Assembly: GCF_030817415.1 (NCBI RefSeq)
Contig: NZ_JAUSZI010000002.1
Span: 4,898,001 to 4,962,000, forward strand
From: Streptomyces umbrinus
GTDB taxonomy: Bacteria > Actinomycetota > Actinomycetes > Streptomycetales > Streptomycetaceae
Reading direction: 5' to 3'
Length of the DNA: 64,000 nucleotides
Shown piece by piece: positions 37,472 to 47,179 of the stretch. The position numbers were made by a program, and so were the translations under genes. The notes under the pieces were generated by a model that did no database searches, had not been told where the DNA came from, and was given only the letters and a program-made list of their open reading frames with translations. Numbering within the stretch: the first letter of the stretch is position 1; each line of letters starts with the position of its first letter.

Positions 37472-38179
37472 ATGACTTTCGTACAGCTGATCGACTGCAA
37501 GACCAGCCGGATCGACGAGATGAACCGGCTCATGGACACCTGGGTCGAGCAGACCAAGGGCAAGCGGACCGCGACGCACAACGTGATCGGGAAGGACCGG
37601 CACGACGCCGGGCACTTCATCGAGATCGTGGAGTTTCCGTCGTTCGAGGAGGCGATGCGGAACTCGAACCTTCCGGAGACCGACCGGATCTTCCGGGAGA
37701 TGGTGGCGATCTGTGACGAGATGCCGACCTTCACGGATCTCGACGTGGTGCGGGACGAGTGGCTCTACAAGGCCAGTGTCCGCAATCTCTTCGGGCTGCT
37801 CGCGGGTACGGGCAAGCTGCCGATGTGGGACGAGACCGTCGCGGAGAACTACCACGACCATGATCCGGCCAACGAGCAGGACGTGATCGGGATGGACGCC
37901 ATGCGCCGCGAGGTGGAGATGTGGCGGGCCGGGTTCGACTTCGTGTTCACCATCGAGGACCAGATCTCCGACGGCGACCGGGTCTGTACGCGCTGGACCT
38001 GGAACGGCACCCACAAGGGTGACTTCATGGGGATACCGGCCAGCGGCAAGCAGGTCACCATGACCGGCATGACCATTCACCGGTGCCGCGAGGACGGCAA
38101 GATCGTCGAGGGGTGGTGGCAGTACGACCGGCTGGGGCTGATGGACCAGCTCGGGGTGCTGGACCAGCTGGAGGTCTGA
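37472..38179 (+). CDS. SnoaL-like / ester cyclase family protein with an N-terminal extra domain
   Basis: A 235-residue protein. Residues 1-90 look like a small ferredoxin-like ABM-type domain (FVQLIDCKTSR, GHFIEIVEFPSFEEAM). Residues 105-225 resemble the SnoaL-like NTF2 fold found in polyketide cyclases and stress proteins (ENYHDHDPANEQ, DRVCTRWTWNGTH, EGWWQYDRLGL). The family binds small hydrophobic molecules; catalysis cannot be assumed. GGGAGGCGG precedes the ATG at 37472. It has its own terminator and is probably monocistronic. Confidence 0.75.
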   Translation: MTFVQLIDCKTSRIDEMNRLMDTWVEQTKGKRTATHNVIGKDRHDAGHFIEIVEFPSFEEAMRNSNLPETDRIFREMVAICDEMPTFTDLDVVRDEWLYKASVRNLFGLLAGTGKLPMWDETVAENYHDHDPANEQDVIGMDAMRREVEMWRAGFDFVFTIEDQISDGDRVCTRWTWNGTHKGDFMGIPASGKQVTMTGMTIHRCREDGKIVEGWWQYDRLGLMDQLGVLDQLEV

Positions 38180-38222
38180 CCGCGCCGGGCCGCGCCGGCG
38201 ACAGCACGAAAGCCCGGCAGCA

Positions 38223-38261
38223 CGAAGGCCCGGTCCCCCGCGACGGGGTACCGGGCCTTCG
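38223..38261. terminator. Terminator between the SnoaL-like gene and groEL
   Basis: CGAAGGCCCGGT pairs with ACCGGGCCTTCG (12 bp); inner CCCC/GGGG extends it. It lies between convergent genes. Confidence 0.8.
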
Positions 38262-38315
38262 CCGGGCGCTCAAAGGGACGTACGCCCCCTCGGGCTGCCC
38301 TCAAGCGGCTTGCGC

Positions 38316-39953
<1,638 letters not shown>

Positions 39954-39982
39954 TCAGCCCTCTCGGAAAACGTGGGTGAAAC

Positions 39983-40038
39983 GAACTGCGCCCCCGACGC
40001 CCGGCTTCATAAGGTCGCGGGGGCCAGGGGCGCAGTTC
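39983..40038 (-). promoter_or_regulatory. Stem-loop between groES and groEL1
   Basis: GAACTGCGCCCC (39983-39994) pairs perfectly with GGGGCGCAGTTC (40027-40038) around a 32-base loop. It could terminate part of the transcripts after groES or mark an RNA cleavage site. The arm resembles the core of the extragenic repeat family. Confidence 0.6.
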
Positions 40039-40065
40039 ACTGCAATGCTGGTAATGCCGGGTGAA

Positions 40066-40374
40066 TTACTTCTCGACGATCGCGAGCACGTCGCGAGCCG
40101 AGAGGACGAGGTACTCCTCGCCGTTGTACTTCACCTCGGTGCCGCCGTACTTGCTGTACAGCACGACATCGCCGGTCTTGACGTCGAGCGGAAGACGCTC
40201 GCCGTTCTCGAAGCGGCCCGGGCCAACGGCCAGGACGACGCCCTCCTGGGGCTTCTCCTTGGCGGTGTCCGGGATGACCAGGCCAGAGGCCGTGGTCTGC
40301 TCGGCGTCGAGCGGCTGGACCACAATGCGGTCCTCAAGCGGCTTGATGGCAACCTTGGAGCTGGTGGTCGTCAC
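40066..40374 (-). CDS. groS: Co-chaperonin GroES
   Basis: A 102-residue co-chaperonin with the mobile loop ([19 protein letters not shown] in part) and the barrel motif [14 protein letters not shown]. It caps GroEL in the folding cycle. It leads the groES-groEL1 operon and is preceded by a promoter and two CIRCE operators at 40472-40545. Confidence 0.96.
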   Translation of the reverse strand: MTTTSSKVAIKPLEDRIVVQPLDAEQTTASGLVIPDTAKEKPQEGVVLAVGPGRFENGERLPLDVKTGDVVLYSKYGGTEVKYNGEEYLVLSARDVLAIVEK

Positions 40375-40471
40375 GATCCGACCTCCCCCTTCGGAGATCT
40401 CACGGGGTTAACTGTCTGAGGTGGCGACCAGGTGGATCCGTCGTCGCGGGTGCCGGACCTGCCCGTCGCTA

Positions 40472-40498
40472 TTGGCACTCTCCTGCGGTGAGTGCCAG
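40472..40498 (-). promoter_or_regulatory. CIRCE operator, proximal copy
   Basis: TTGGCACTC, nine bases, GAGTGCCAG. It matches the HrcA operator TTAGCACTC-N9-GAGTGCTAA with three changes and lies in the transcribed leader side of the groES promoter. Confidence 0.85.
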
Positions 40499-40503
40499 AC
40501 CTG

Positions 40504-40533
40504 AGACTATGACTGCGATTAGCACTCGGTCAA
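40504..40533 (-). promoter_or_regulatory. groES promoter, vegetative type
   Basis: On the minus strand TTGACC (40528-40533), 18 bases and TAGTCT (40504-40509). The -35 lies inside the distal CIRCE element, which explains repression by HrcA. Confidence 0.75.
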
Positions 40534-40545
40534 GCGGAGTGCCAA
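40519..40545 (-). promoter_or_regulatory. CIRCE operator, distal copy
   Basis: TTAGCACTC, nine bases, GAGTGCCAA: one arm is a perfect match to the HrcA operator and the other has one change. Confidence 0.9.
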
Positions 40546-40694
40546 TTGCCTCCGGCGGTCAGGGGATGTCAGGCGCCCGGAACCAGGGGTGAACGCCCCT
40601 GGGGGCTGCCGCCCCCAGACCCCCGCTGATCGGCCTGAACGGCCTCGTCCTCAAACGCCGGACGGGCTGAAATGCAGGGGCGCAGCCCCGCCTT

Positions 40695-40730
40695 CCAGGG
40701 GCGCGGGGAACTGCGCGACAAGCCACAACG
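40695..40730. repeat. Extragenic repeat, copy 2
   Basis: AGGGGCGCGGGGAACTGCGC and following CGACAAGCCACAACG, in the 280-bp gap upstream of groES. The preceding 40585-40694 (GGGGGCTGCCGCCCCC and GGGGCGCAGCCCC) is also built of inverted GC repeats common in Streptomyces gaps. No gene is seen. Confidence 0.75.
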
Positions 40731-40824
40731 AACCCGCACCCGCACCCGACAACGCACCCCCACGGGGTCTGGAGCGGAGCCCCAGGGGACGGGAATGGGT
40801 AGGGGCGGCGGGGGCGAGAAATCG

Positions 40825-41598
40825 CTAGAGGTAGTCCTCCAGGCGGGCGACCGTGAACCCCTGGTCCTGGACGCGGTTCAGGGTCTCGGTCGTTGTCCGA
40901 GTGAGACTCGCCCCGTTCCGGCCCTCCGGGCAGTGGAGGATGTCGCCCGGGCGAAGGCGGTCGGCGTCGCGCCAGAGGACGATCGCGGCCAGTCCGCAGT
41001 CGGCGGCGGCGCGCACGGTGTCGGAGTTGTAGTCGCCGTAGGGCGGGCGGAAGAGCCGCGGGCGGATGCCGAAGCGCTGCTTGAGCTTCTCCTGCTGGCC
41101 GCAGATCTCGGCGCGCTGGCCTGCGTACGGGAGGCCCGGCAGGTACGGGTGGTCGAGCGTGTGGTTCTGCACGCTCGCGCCGACCGCGCGGAGCCGGCCG
41201 AAGTGGGCGTACCCCGGCCCGACCACACTGTCCGTGAGGAACATCGTGACCGGCAGCCGCAGTTCACGGACCATGTCGACGAACTCCGGGTCCTTCTCGG
41301 CGCCGTCGTCGAAGGTCAGGAAGACGACCCGGTCGCGGGTGGGGACGCGGTCGACGACGGGCGGCAGGCCCGGTCCCGCGGTGCGGGCGGAGGGCCGCCG
41401 GTCGGGCGGTTTCGGCACCGGGGCGAGCGGGGCGGTCAGGCCCCAGCGGCGGTACGGGTCCTCGGTGGGCCCGTACGTGCGTACCTTCTGCGCGGCTTTC
41501 TTGCCCAGCCGCTCGATGGGGTCCACGGACTGGGCGCAGCCGGCCAGGCAGACCAGGCCCGCGAGCAGTGCCGCGGCGGCGGCCGGCCGCTTCGTCAC
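40825..41598 (-). CDS. Polysaccharide deacetylase lipoprotein (NodB domain), second of a pair
   Basis: A 257-residue lipoprotein with lipobox LAGC at residues 18-21. The NodB catalytic domain has TFDDG (metal and base Asp), NHTLDH (metal His pair) and RPPYGDYN. Family members remove N- or O-acetyl groups from peptidoglycan or other glycans outside the cell. The GTG start overlaps the stop of the upstream paralogue by four bases (GTGA), so the two are translated together. Confidence 0.88.
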   Translation of the reverse strand: MTKRPAAAAALLAGLVCLAGCAQSVDPIERLGKKAAQKVRTYGPTEDPYRRWGLTAPLAPVPKPPDRRPSARTAGPGLPPVVDRVPTRDRVVFLTFDDGAEKDPEFVDMVRELRLPVTMFLTDSVVGPGYAHFGRLRAVGASVQNHTLDHPYLPGLPYAGQRAEICGQQEKLKQRFGIRPRLFRPPYGDYNSDTVRAAADCGLAAIVLWRDADRLRPGDILHCPEGRNGASLTRTTTETLNRVQDQGFTVARLEDYL

Positions 41599-42596
41599 AG
41601 GTAGTCCTCGATGCGTGCCACCGCGTACCCCTTGTCCGTGACCAGCTTCAGGAAGCGGCGGACCATGTCGGGCATCGTGCCCTTCCAGTGCTCCTTGCCG
41701 CGGAAATGGCTGAGAACGATGTCACCGGGATGGAGGTCCCGGTCCAGTTCCCGGTAGTCCCAGCGGTCGACGAAGACCTCCTCGTTCCACAGCGGGGCCG
41801 CCTTGATGCCGCAGGCCCCGGCCGCGCGCAGGGTGTCCTCGTTGTAACTGCCGAAGGGCGGGCGGAAGAGGGTCGGGCGCTTGCCGTAGCGCTTCTCGAT
41901 CACGTCCTGCATGCCGCAGATCTCCTGCTTCTGCCGTTCGTAGGAGAGGTTCGGCATATAGCGGTGGTTGAGGGTGTGGTTGTTCAGGACCACGCCCTTG
42001 TCCTGCATCTTCTTGAAGTAGCCGTAGTCCTCTTTGACCAGGTAGTCGCTCAGGAAGGCCGTGTACGGGATCTTCAGTTCGCTCATCATCCGCAGGAACG
42101 CCGGGTCCTTCTCGGCGCCGTCGTCGATGGTGAGGAAGACGACCTTGTCCTTGGTGGGGATCGTGGTGAAAACGGGCGGCAGGCCCTCGTGGTCGTCCAC
42201 CTCGAAGCCGTTGCGGGTGCTGATGCGGGGCTTCTTCTCGGGGGCGGGGGGTGCGGGGAGAGGGGGCTTGGCCAGCCCCCACCGCTTTGCCGCGGTGGCG
42301 CGTGCGCTGCTCTCTTGGCGGAGTTTGGTGGCGTAGGCGTCCATGGCTCGGGCCGGTGGGGCCTTCAGGAGTTGTTGGCCTGCGGCCGGCTTGACGGTGG
42401 TGGATGTTGCTTCTGCGCAGCCGGCTGCCAGTGCGGTGACCGTCAGCAGCACGAGAGCGGTGCGTGCTGCGTGGGACGGCCGGATTGCGACCTGCGGGAC
42501 GGTGGGGGCTTGTCGCGCAGTTCCCCGCGCCCCTGAGGGGGCGCCCCCTGAGCCGCCATTTACATTGCTGCCGTCATTTTGTCGTACAAGTCGCAT
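41595..42596 (-). CDS. Polysaccharide deacetylase lipoprotein (NodB domain), first of a pair
   Basis: A 333-residue paralogue of the next gene. The N-terminal 45 residues are soluble-looking before the hydrophobic signal (LVLLTVTALAAGC), so the real start may be internal. Catalytic motifs are TIDDG, NHTLNH and RPPFGSYN; the first has Ile for the usual Phe, a mild change. It probably acts on the cell wall with its partner. An extragenic repeat copy lies within the first codons region at 42509-42548, which argues that the true start is downstream, near 42480. Confidence 0.82.
   Translation of the reverse strand: MRLVRQNDGSNVNGGSGGAPSGARGTARQAPTVPQVAIRPSHAARTALVLLTVTALAAGCAEATSTTVKPAAGQQLLKAPPARAMDAYATKLRQESSARATAAKRWGLAKPPLPAPPAPEKKPRISTRNGFEVDDHEGLPPVFTTIPTKDKVVFLTIDDGAEKDPAFLRMMSELKIPYTAFLSDYLVKEDYGYFKKMQDKGVVLNNHTLNHRYMPNLSYERQKQEICGMQDVIEKRYGKRPTLFRPPFGSYNEDTLRAAGACGIKAAPLWNEEVFVDRWDYRELDRDLHPGDIVLSHFRGKEHWKGTMPDMVRRFLKLVTDKGYAVARIEDYL
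42509..42548. repeat. Extragenic repeat, copy 3
   Basis: CTTGTCGCGCAGTTCCCCGC followed by GCCCCTGAGGGGGCGCC. It overlaps the N-terminal part of the open frame of the deacetylase, suggesting that part is not translated. Confidence 0.75.
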
Positions 42597-42686
42597 GAAC
42601 CCGGATCCTCACAGGTCACCCCCCTCACAAGCCCTCGACACATCCGGCGACCGAGTCCCGTCCACCGACTGGCCCACAATGGGGCG

Positions 42687-43877
42687 GTGAACGACCTGGA
42701 TCCGCTTACCTCCTTCGCCTCCCTGCTCACCGACCAGGGGCGTGCCCTTCTCGACGAGGTGCGGGACACCGAACCCGCTCAGGAGCTGGCCGTCGCGACC
42801 CGGCTGCGGCGGGAGTATCCCGTCGGGCTCGTGTCGGCGGCGCTCGGGCAGGCGCGGTTGCGGCAGCGGGCCGTGGTGAAGTTCGGTGCGGCGGACGCGG
42901 GGCGGATGTACTTCACGCCGAACGGGGTGGAACAGTCGACCCGGGCGAGTGTCGCCGCGTACCGGGCCCGGCGTTTCCAGGAGCTCGGGGTGCGGTCCGT
43001 GGCGGACCTGTGCTGCGGGATCGGTGGTGACGCGATCGCGCTCGCCCGGGCCGGGATCCGGGTCCTCGCCGTCGACCGGGATCCGCTGACGGCGGCCGTG
43101 GCGCGGGCGAACGCCGACGCGCTCGGGCTCGGCGAGCTGATCGAGGTGCGCGAGGCGGATGTCACGGAGGTCGCGACGGCCGCGTACGACGCCGTGTTCG
43201 TGGATCCGGCCCGGCGGGGCGGGCGCGGGCGCGTCTTCGATCCCGAGGCCTATTCGCCGCCGCTGTCGTGGGCCGTCCGAACCGCCCTCGAAGCGCCTCT
43301 CGCCGCGCTGAAGATCGCACCTGGCATTCCCCACGAGACCGTCCCCGCGGAGGCCGGGGCCGAGTGGATCTCGGACTCCGGGGACGTGAAGGAGGCCGTG
43401 CTGTGGTTCGGCACGGGAGAGGCCGGGTCCGTACGCGCGACCCTGCTGCCCGGGCCACGGACCCTCGTCGGCCGGGGGCTGCCCGACCCCCGAGTACGGC
43501 CCCTGGGGCGGTACTTGTACGAGCCCGACGGGGCCGTCATCCGGGCGCATCTGGTCGCGGAGGTCGCCGAGGAGCTGGACGGCGGCGGGTTGGTCGACGA
43601 GACCATCGCCTACGTCACCGCGGACTCCCTCGACCCCACTCCGTACGCCACCGTCTACGAGATCACCGATCAACTCCCCTTCAGCGTGAAGAAGTTGAAG
43701 GCTCTGCTGCGGGAGCGCGGGGTCGGGGTCCTCACCGTCAAGAAGCGCGGATCGGCCGTCGAGCCGGAGGAGTTGCGGCGCAAGGTGAAGCCGCAGGGGC
43801 CCAACTCGGCGACCGTGTTCCTGACCCGGGTGAAGGGCGCCCCGACCATGCTGCTGGGGCACCCCGCACCCGCGTGA
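42687..43877 (+). CDS. Class I SAM-dependent methyltransferase, THUMP-like C-terminal domain
   Basis: A 396-residue protein. The SAM-binding core is at about residues 105-150 (VADLCCGIGGDAIALARAGIRVLAVD), and VFVDPARR at about 185 resembles the catalytic loop of RNA or base methyltransferases. The C-terminal part (FSVKKLKALLRERGVGVLTVKKRGSAVEPEELR in part) matches the THUMP-like domain found in bacterial proteins annotated as RNA methyltransferases. The target is unknown. I chose the GTG at 42687, where the homologous part starts (NDLDPLTSFASLL); the longer frame overlaps the divergent deacetylase gene. Confidence 0.82.
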   Translation: MNDLDPLTSFASLLTDQGRALLDEVRDTEPAQELAVATRLRREYPVGLVSAALGQARLRQRAVVKFGAADAGRMYFTPNGVEQSTRASVAAYRARRFQELGVRSVADLCCGIGGDAIALARAGIRVLAVDRDPLTAAVARANADALGLGELIEVREADVTEVATAAYDAVFVDPARRGGRGRVFDPEAYSPPLSWAVRTALEAPLAALKIAPGIPHETVPAEAGAEWISDSGDVKEAVLWFGTGEAGSVRATLLPGPRTLVGRGLPDPRVRPLGRYLYEPDGAVIRAHLVAEVAEELDGGGLVDETIAYVTADSLDPTPYATVYEITDQLPFSVKKLKALLRERGVGVLTVKKRGSAVEPEELRRKVKPQGPNSATVFLTRVKGAPTMLLGHPAPA

Positions 43878-43908
43878 CCGCCGTGTGCCTGGCCGTACTT
43901 GGCCGTGC

Positions 43909-45087
43909 CTAGCCGTCCAGTTGCTCCAGGGTCGCGTTCGACGGGCCCCTGCGGGAGCGCTCGTCGCGGGCCACGTCCTCCGCGGCGCCCAGGACCCGTA
44001 CCGCGTTCTGCCAGGTCAGCTTGGCGAGGTCGGTGGACGACCAGCCGCGGTCCAGGAGTTCCGCGATGAGGTTCGGGTAGCCGGAGACGTCGCCGAGGCC
44101 GTCGGGCGTGAACGCCGTGCCGTCGTAGTCGCCGCCGATGCCGATGTGGTCGACGCCCGCGACCTCGCGCATGTGGTCGAGGTGGTCGGCGACCGTCGGG
44201 ACGGTCGCGACGGGGCGGGGGTTGGACTCCTCGAAGAGGCGGTGGACCTTCATCGCCTCGGCGGTCGTGTCGAGGTGGTGGAAGCCCTGCTCGCGCATGT
44301 TCTCGTCGGCGGCGGCCGTCCAGTCGACGGCGGCCTGGAGGACGAACTTCGGCACGAACGTCACCATCGCCACACCGCCGTTGGCGGGCAGCCGCTCCAG
44401 CACGTCGTCCGGGATGTTGCGCGGGTGGTCGCAGATCGCGCGCGAGGAGGAGTGGGAGAAGATCACCGGCGCGACGGACGTGTCCAGCGCGTCCCGCATC
44501 GTCGTGGCGGCCACGTGGGAGAGGTCCACGAGCATGCCCAGGCGGTTCATCTCCCGTACGACCTCGCGGCCGAACGCCGACAGGCCGCCGACGGACGGCT
44601 CGTCCGTCGCCGAGTCCGCCCACGCGATGTTGTCGTTGTGGGTGAGGGTCATGTAACGGACCCCCAGCTCGTACAACCCGCGCAGCGTGGCGAGGGAGTT
44701 GTCGATCGAGTGGCCGCCCTCGGCGCCCATCAGCGAGGCGATACGGCCCTCGCCACGGGCCGTCTCCATGTCGGCGGCCGTCAGCGCGGCGCGCAGGTCG
44801 GCGGGGTAGCGCGCGATCAACTGCCGTACGCAGTCGATCTGTTCGAGCGTCGCCGTGACCGCGCCGGGCAGGTCGGAGCGTACGTACACCGACCAGAACT
44901 GCGCGCCGACGCCGCCCGCGCGCAGCCGGGCCAGGTCCGTGTGCAGATGGGCGCTCTGGTCGGCGGCGATGTCGCGGGCGCCGATGTCGTAGCGGACCTG
45001 CTCGCGCAGCGCCCAGGGGAGGTCGTTGTGGCCGTCGACGACGGGGAAATCCCGCAGGAGCTCGTTGGCTTCCTCGATCGAGCTCAT
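43909..45087 (-). CDS. Membrane dipeptidase (peptidase M19, renal dipeptidase family)
   Basis: A 392-residue zinc enzyme hydrolysing dipeptides, including D-amino-acid-containing ones in this family. The metal ligands are visible: DGHNDLP near the start, [32 protein letters not shown] and GGDYDG. Length is normal. I chose the ATG at 45087, with AGGTGA upstream; GTG/ATG at 45096/45093 overlap the ribosome site. It is convergent with the methyltransferase. The TnpB insertion lies on its upstream side. Confidence 0.92.
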   Translation of the reverse strand: MSSIEEANELLRDFPVVDGHNDLPWALREQVRYDIGARDIAADQSAHLHTDLARLRAGGVGAQFWSVYVRSDLPGAVTATLEQIDCVRQLIARYPADLRAALTAADMETARGEGRIASLMGAEGGHSIDNSLATLRGLYELGVRYMTLTHNDNIAWADSATDEPSVGGLSAFGREVVREMNRLGMLVDLSHVAATTMRDALDTSVAPVIFSHSSSRAICDHPRNIPDDVLERLPANGGVAMVTFVPKFVLQAAVDWTAAADENMREQGFHHLDTTAEAMKVHRLFEESNPRPVATVPTVADHLDHMREVAGVDHIGIGGDYDGTAFTPDGLGDVSGYPNLIAELLDRGWSSTDLAKLTWQNAVRVLGAAEDVARDERSRRGPSNATLEQLDG

Positions 45088-45377
45088 GGGCATCACCTGT
45101 TTCTTACTAGGGTCCCGGCATTCGCGCCGGACGGGAGGAACACCAACCTGGCGTCACAACACGGAGCGTCGCCTCATCCGGTTCACAAACGCGAAGCGCC
45201 CGGTCGACCGTCCTGACAAAACCGGGATGATGCGCAGGACTGTTCCCATTTTCACCATGTGGAGTGGTGAACGCGAAAGAGAAGCACTGGCGTGCGACCG
45301 TCGCACGTACGGTCTCGTCCGAGAGGTGAGAATGCCGCTGCATTCCACGTGGAGGGCCGTCAGGGGGGGGCGAAGAC

Positions 45378-46592
45378 ATGGGAGAGCCGAGTGGGGCTGC
45401 ACTGGGCGGACATGCTCGGTACACCTACCGGCTCCGCGTATCGTCGGCCGCCGGCGCCGCGCTGGAGGCGGAGTGGGCCCGATGCCGGTGGGTCTGGAAC
45501 GAGTGCGTCGCCCGTTCCACGAAAGCCCACCAGGATGGCGAGACGTGTGGCCCGGCCCGCCTCGACCGCATGCTCACCGAAGCGAGGGCAGGCAATACAT
45601 GGCTGCGTGAGGGCTGTTCGGTTCCGCAGCAGCAGATCATTCGCGACTTCGGCAAGTCCCGCAGCAAGGCCCTGAAGGACATCGGGCAGCGGCTGCCCGT
45701 ACACCGCCGCACCGGAATGCCGAAGTACAAGAAGAAGCGCGAGGCACTGCCAACACTGAGCCACACCAGACGCGGCTTCCGGATGAAGGCAGGTCGTCTG
45801 CATCTGGCGGGCGCGATCGTGCTGACGGTGGTGTGGTCGCGAGACCTTCCGGCTGAGCCGTCCTCGGTGCGCGTGTACCAGGACGCTCTGGGCCACTGGT
45901 ACTGCTCGTTCGTTGTCCCGGCAGAGGTGGTGCCCCTGCCCACCACGGGCGCGGTGATCGGGATCGACTGGGGAGTGAAGGTAACCGCGACCACCACCAG
46001 CGGCGCACACGACCTCCCGCACGCAGAGCACGGCCGGAAGGCCAGGAAGAAGTTGACCCGGTACGACCGGATGACGGCCCGTCGCAGACCGAAGAACGGA
46101 CAGGCCGCGTCGAAGGGCTATCGGGAAGCGAAGCGACTGCGGGCCAAGGCCCACAGGAAGGTTGCCCGGCAACGACAGGACACCGGCCGTGAGTGGGCAC
46201 GCAAGGTCGTTCACGACCACGACCACGACCACGACGCGATAGCGGTGGAGGACTTCCGCCCGAAGTACCTCAGTCGCACCACCATGGCGCGCAAGGCCGC
46301 CGACGCGGCGATCGGCACGACCAAGCGAGCCTTGCTCGACATGGGCCGTAAGCACGGGCGGGACGTCCGGCTTGTGAATCCGGCGCACACCACGATGGAC
46401 TGCCCACAGTGCGGAGCGAGAACCAAGCACGCACTTCCTCTTTCGGAACGTACCTACACCTGCACCGCGTGCGGAGCCGTATCCCCCAGGGACAAGAACT
46501 CCGCCCACGTGATGCTGGTCCGGGCTGGTCTGAACCCGGCTGGTGCTGATCGCGTAAGACTCGATCGTTCGCTGAGCGACCGAGCGGCGTGA
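45378..46592 (+). CDS. tnpB: TnpB, RNA-guided nuclease of the IS200/IS605 family
   Basis: A 404-residue TnpB of normal length. The RuvC triad is complete: Asp197 (GIDWGVK), Glu291 (AVEDF) and Asp372 (SPRDKNSA). The zinc ribbon has Cys342, Cys345, Cys362 and Cys365. TnpB proteins cut DNA guided by an RNA made from the element's right end and so keep the element in place. There is no TnpA gene, so mobility would depend on another copy. A GACCAC microsatellite (46212-46235) encodes HDHDHDHD just before the catalytic Glu, which is unusual. G-rich sequence precedes the ATG. It is convergent with purE and its end is only 32 bp from the purE stop. Confidence 0.9.
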   Translation: MGEPSGAALGGHARYTYRLRVSSAAGAALEAEWARCRWVWNECVARSTKAHQDGETCGPARLDRMLTEARAGNTWLREGCSVPQQQIIRDFGKSRSKALKDIGQRLPVHRRTGMPKYKKKREALPTLSHTRRGFRMKAGRLHLAGAIVLTVVWSRDLPAEPSSVRVYQDALGHWYCSFVVPAEVVPLPTTGAVIGIDWGVKVTATTTSGAHDLPHAEHGRKARKKLTRYDRMTARRRPKNGQAASKGYREAKRLRAKAHRKVARQRQDTGREWARKVVHDHDHDHDAIAVEDFRPKYLSRTTMARKAADAAIGTTKRALLDMGRKHGRDVRLVNPAHTTMDCPQCGARTKHALPLSERTYTCTACGAVSPRDKNSAHVMLVRAGLNPAGADRVRLDRSLSDRAA

Positions 46593-46624
46593 GCCAGGAA
46601 TCCCCCTCTCACGAGGAGGAGCAC
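45378..46624 (+). mobile_element. Stand-alone TnpB element (IS605-type, no tnpA)
   Basis: The right end is marked by an 8-bp imperfect hairpin (46601-46608 with 46613-46620, loop TCAC) followed by GCACTCA, placed as in actinobacterial TnpB elements. The left end is somewhere in 45120-45377 and cannot be set by eye. No target duplication is expected for this family. Confidence 0.6.
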
Positions 46625-46643
46625 TCAGTTCCCGAAGCCGAAG
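46470..46643 (+). ncRNA. Predicted reRNA (omega RNA) of TnpB
   Basis: In this family the guide RNA overlaps the 3' end of tnpB and ends with the right-end hairpin; the next 16-20 bases are the guide. Here the guide would begin near 46625-46628 (GTTCCCGAAGCCGAAG) and lie inside purE. Boundaries are inferred, not seen. Confidence 0.4.
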
Positions 46644-47179
46644 CCGCCGCTGCCCGCGCTCTCGACCTTGGACCGCAGGCGTTTGCCCTTCTCCGTGGCC
46701 TGGTCGTTGAGCTCCTGCTGGAACTCGCGCATCCGGCCGAGGAGTTCGGCGTCCTGGGTGGCGAGGATGCGGGCGGCCAGCAGACCCGCGTTGCGCGCGC
46801 CGCCGACCGAGACCGTGGCGACCGGGACACCCGCGGGCATCTGGACGATCGAGAGCAGCGAGTCCATGCCGTCGAGGTACTTCAGCGGGACCGGGACACC
46901 GATCACCGGCAGCGGGCTCACCGAGGCGAGCATGCCCGGCAGATGGGCCGCGCCGCCCGCGCCCGCGATGATCACCTTGAGGCCGCGCCCGGCCGCCTCC
47001 TCGCCGTACGCGATCATCTCGCGCGGCATCCGGTGCGCGGAGACCACGTCGACCTCGTACGCGATCTCGAACTCGTCGAGGGCCTGCGCGGCCGCCTCCA
47101 TGACGGGCCAGTCGGAGTCCGAGCCCATGACGATGCCGACTACGGGCGATTCGGAGGACACATCTGCGGACGTGCTCAT
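46625..47179 (-). CDS. purE: N5-carboxyaminoimidazole ribonucleotide mutase
   Basis: A 184-residue class I PurE converting N5-CAIR to CAIR in purine synthesis. The active-site motifs are [19 protein letters not shown] and [11 protein letters not shown]. The ATG overlaps the purK stop by four bases, so the two are coupled. The C-terminal tail ([11 protein letters not shown]) ends at a TGA within the presumed right end of the TnpB element. Confidence 0.95.
   Translation of the reverse strand: MSTSADVSSESPVVGIVMGSDSDWPVMEAAAQALDEFEIAYEVDVVSAHRMPREMIAYGEEAAGRGLKVIIAGAGGAAHLPGMLASVSPLPVIGVPVPLKYLDGMDSLLSIVQMPAGVPVATVSVGGARNAGLLAARILATQDAELLGRMREFQQELNDQATEKGKRLRSKVESAGSGGFGFGN

Noticed and set aside
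40585..40760. CRISPR-like or integron repeats near groES
   Set aside because: The repeats are inverted GC elements of the extragenic family without regular spacers.
45378..46592. Phage or CRISPR-related nuclease
   Set aside because: The RuvC protein is small, stand-alone and lies by an IS-type right end; no repeats or other cas genes are nearby, so TnpB fits better than Cas12.
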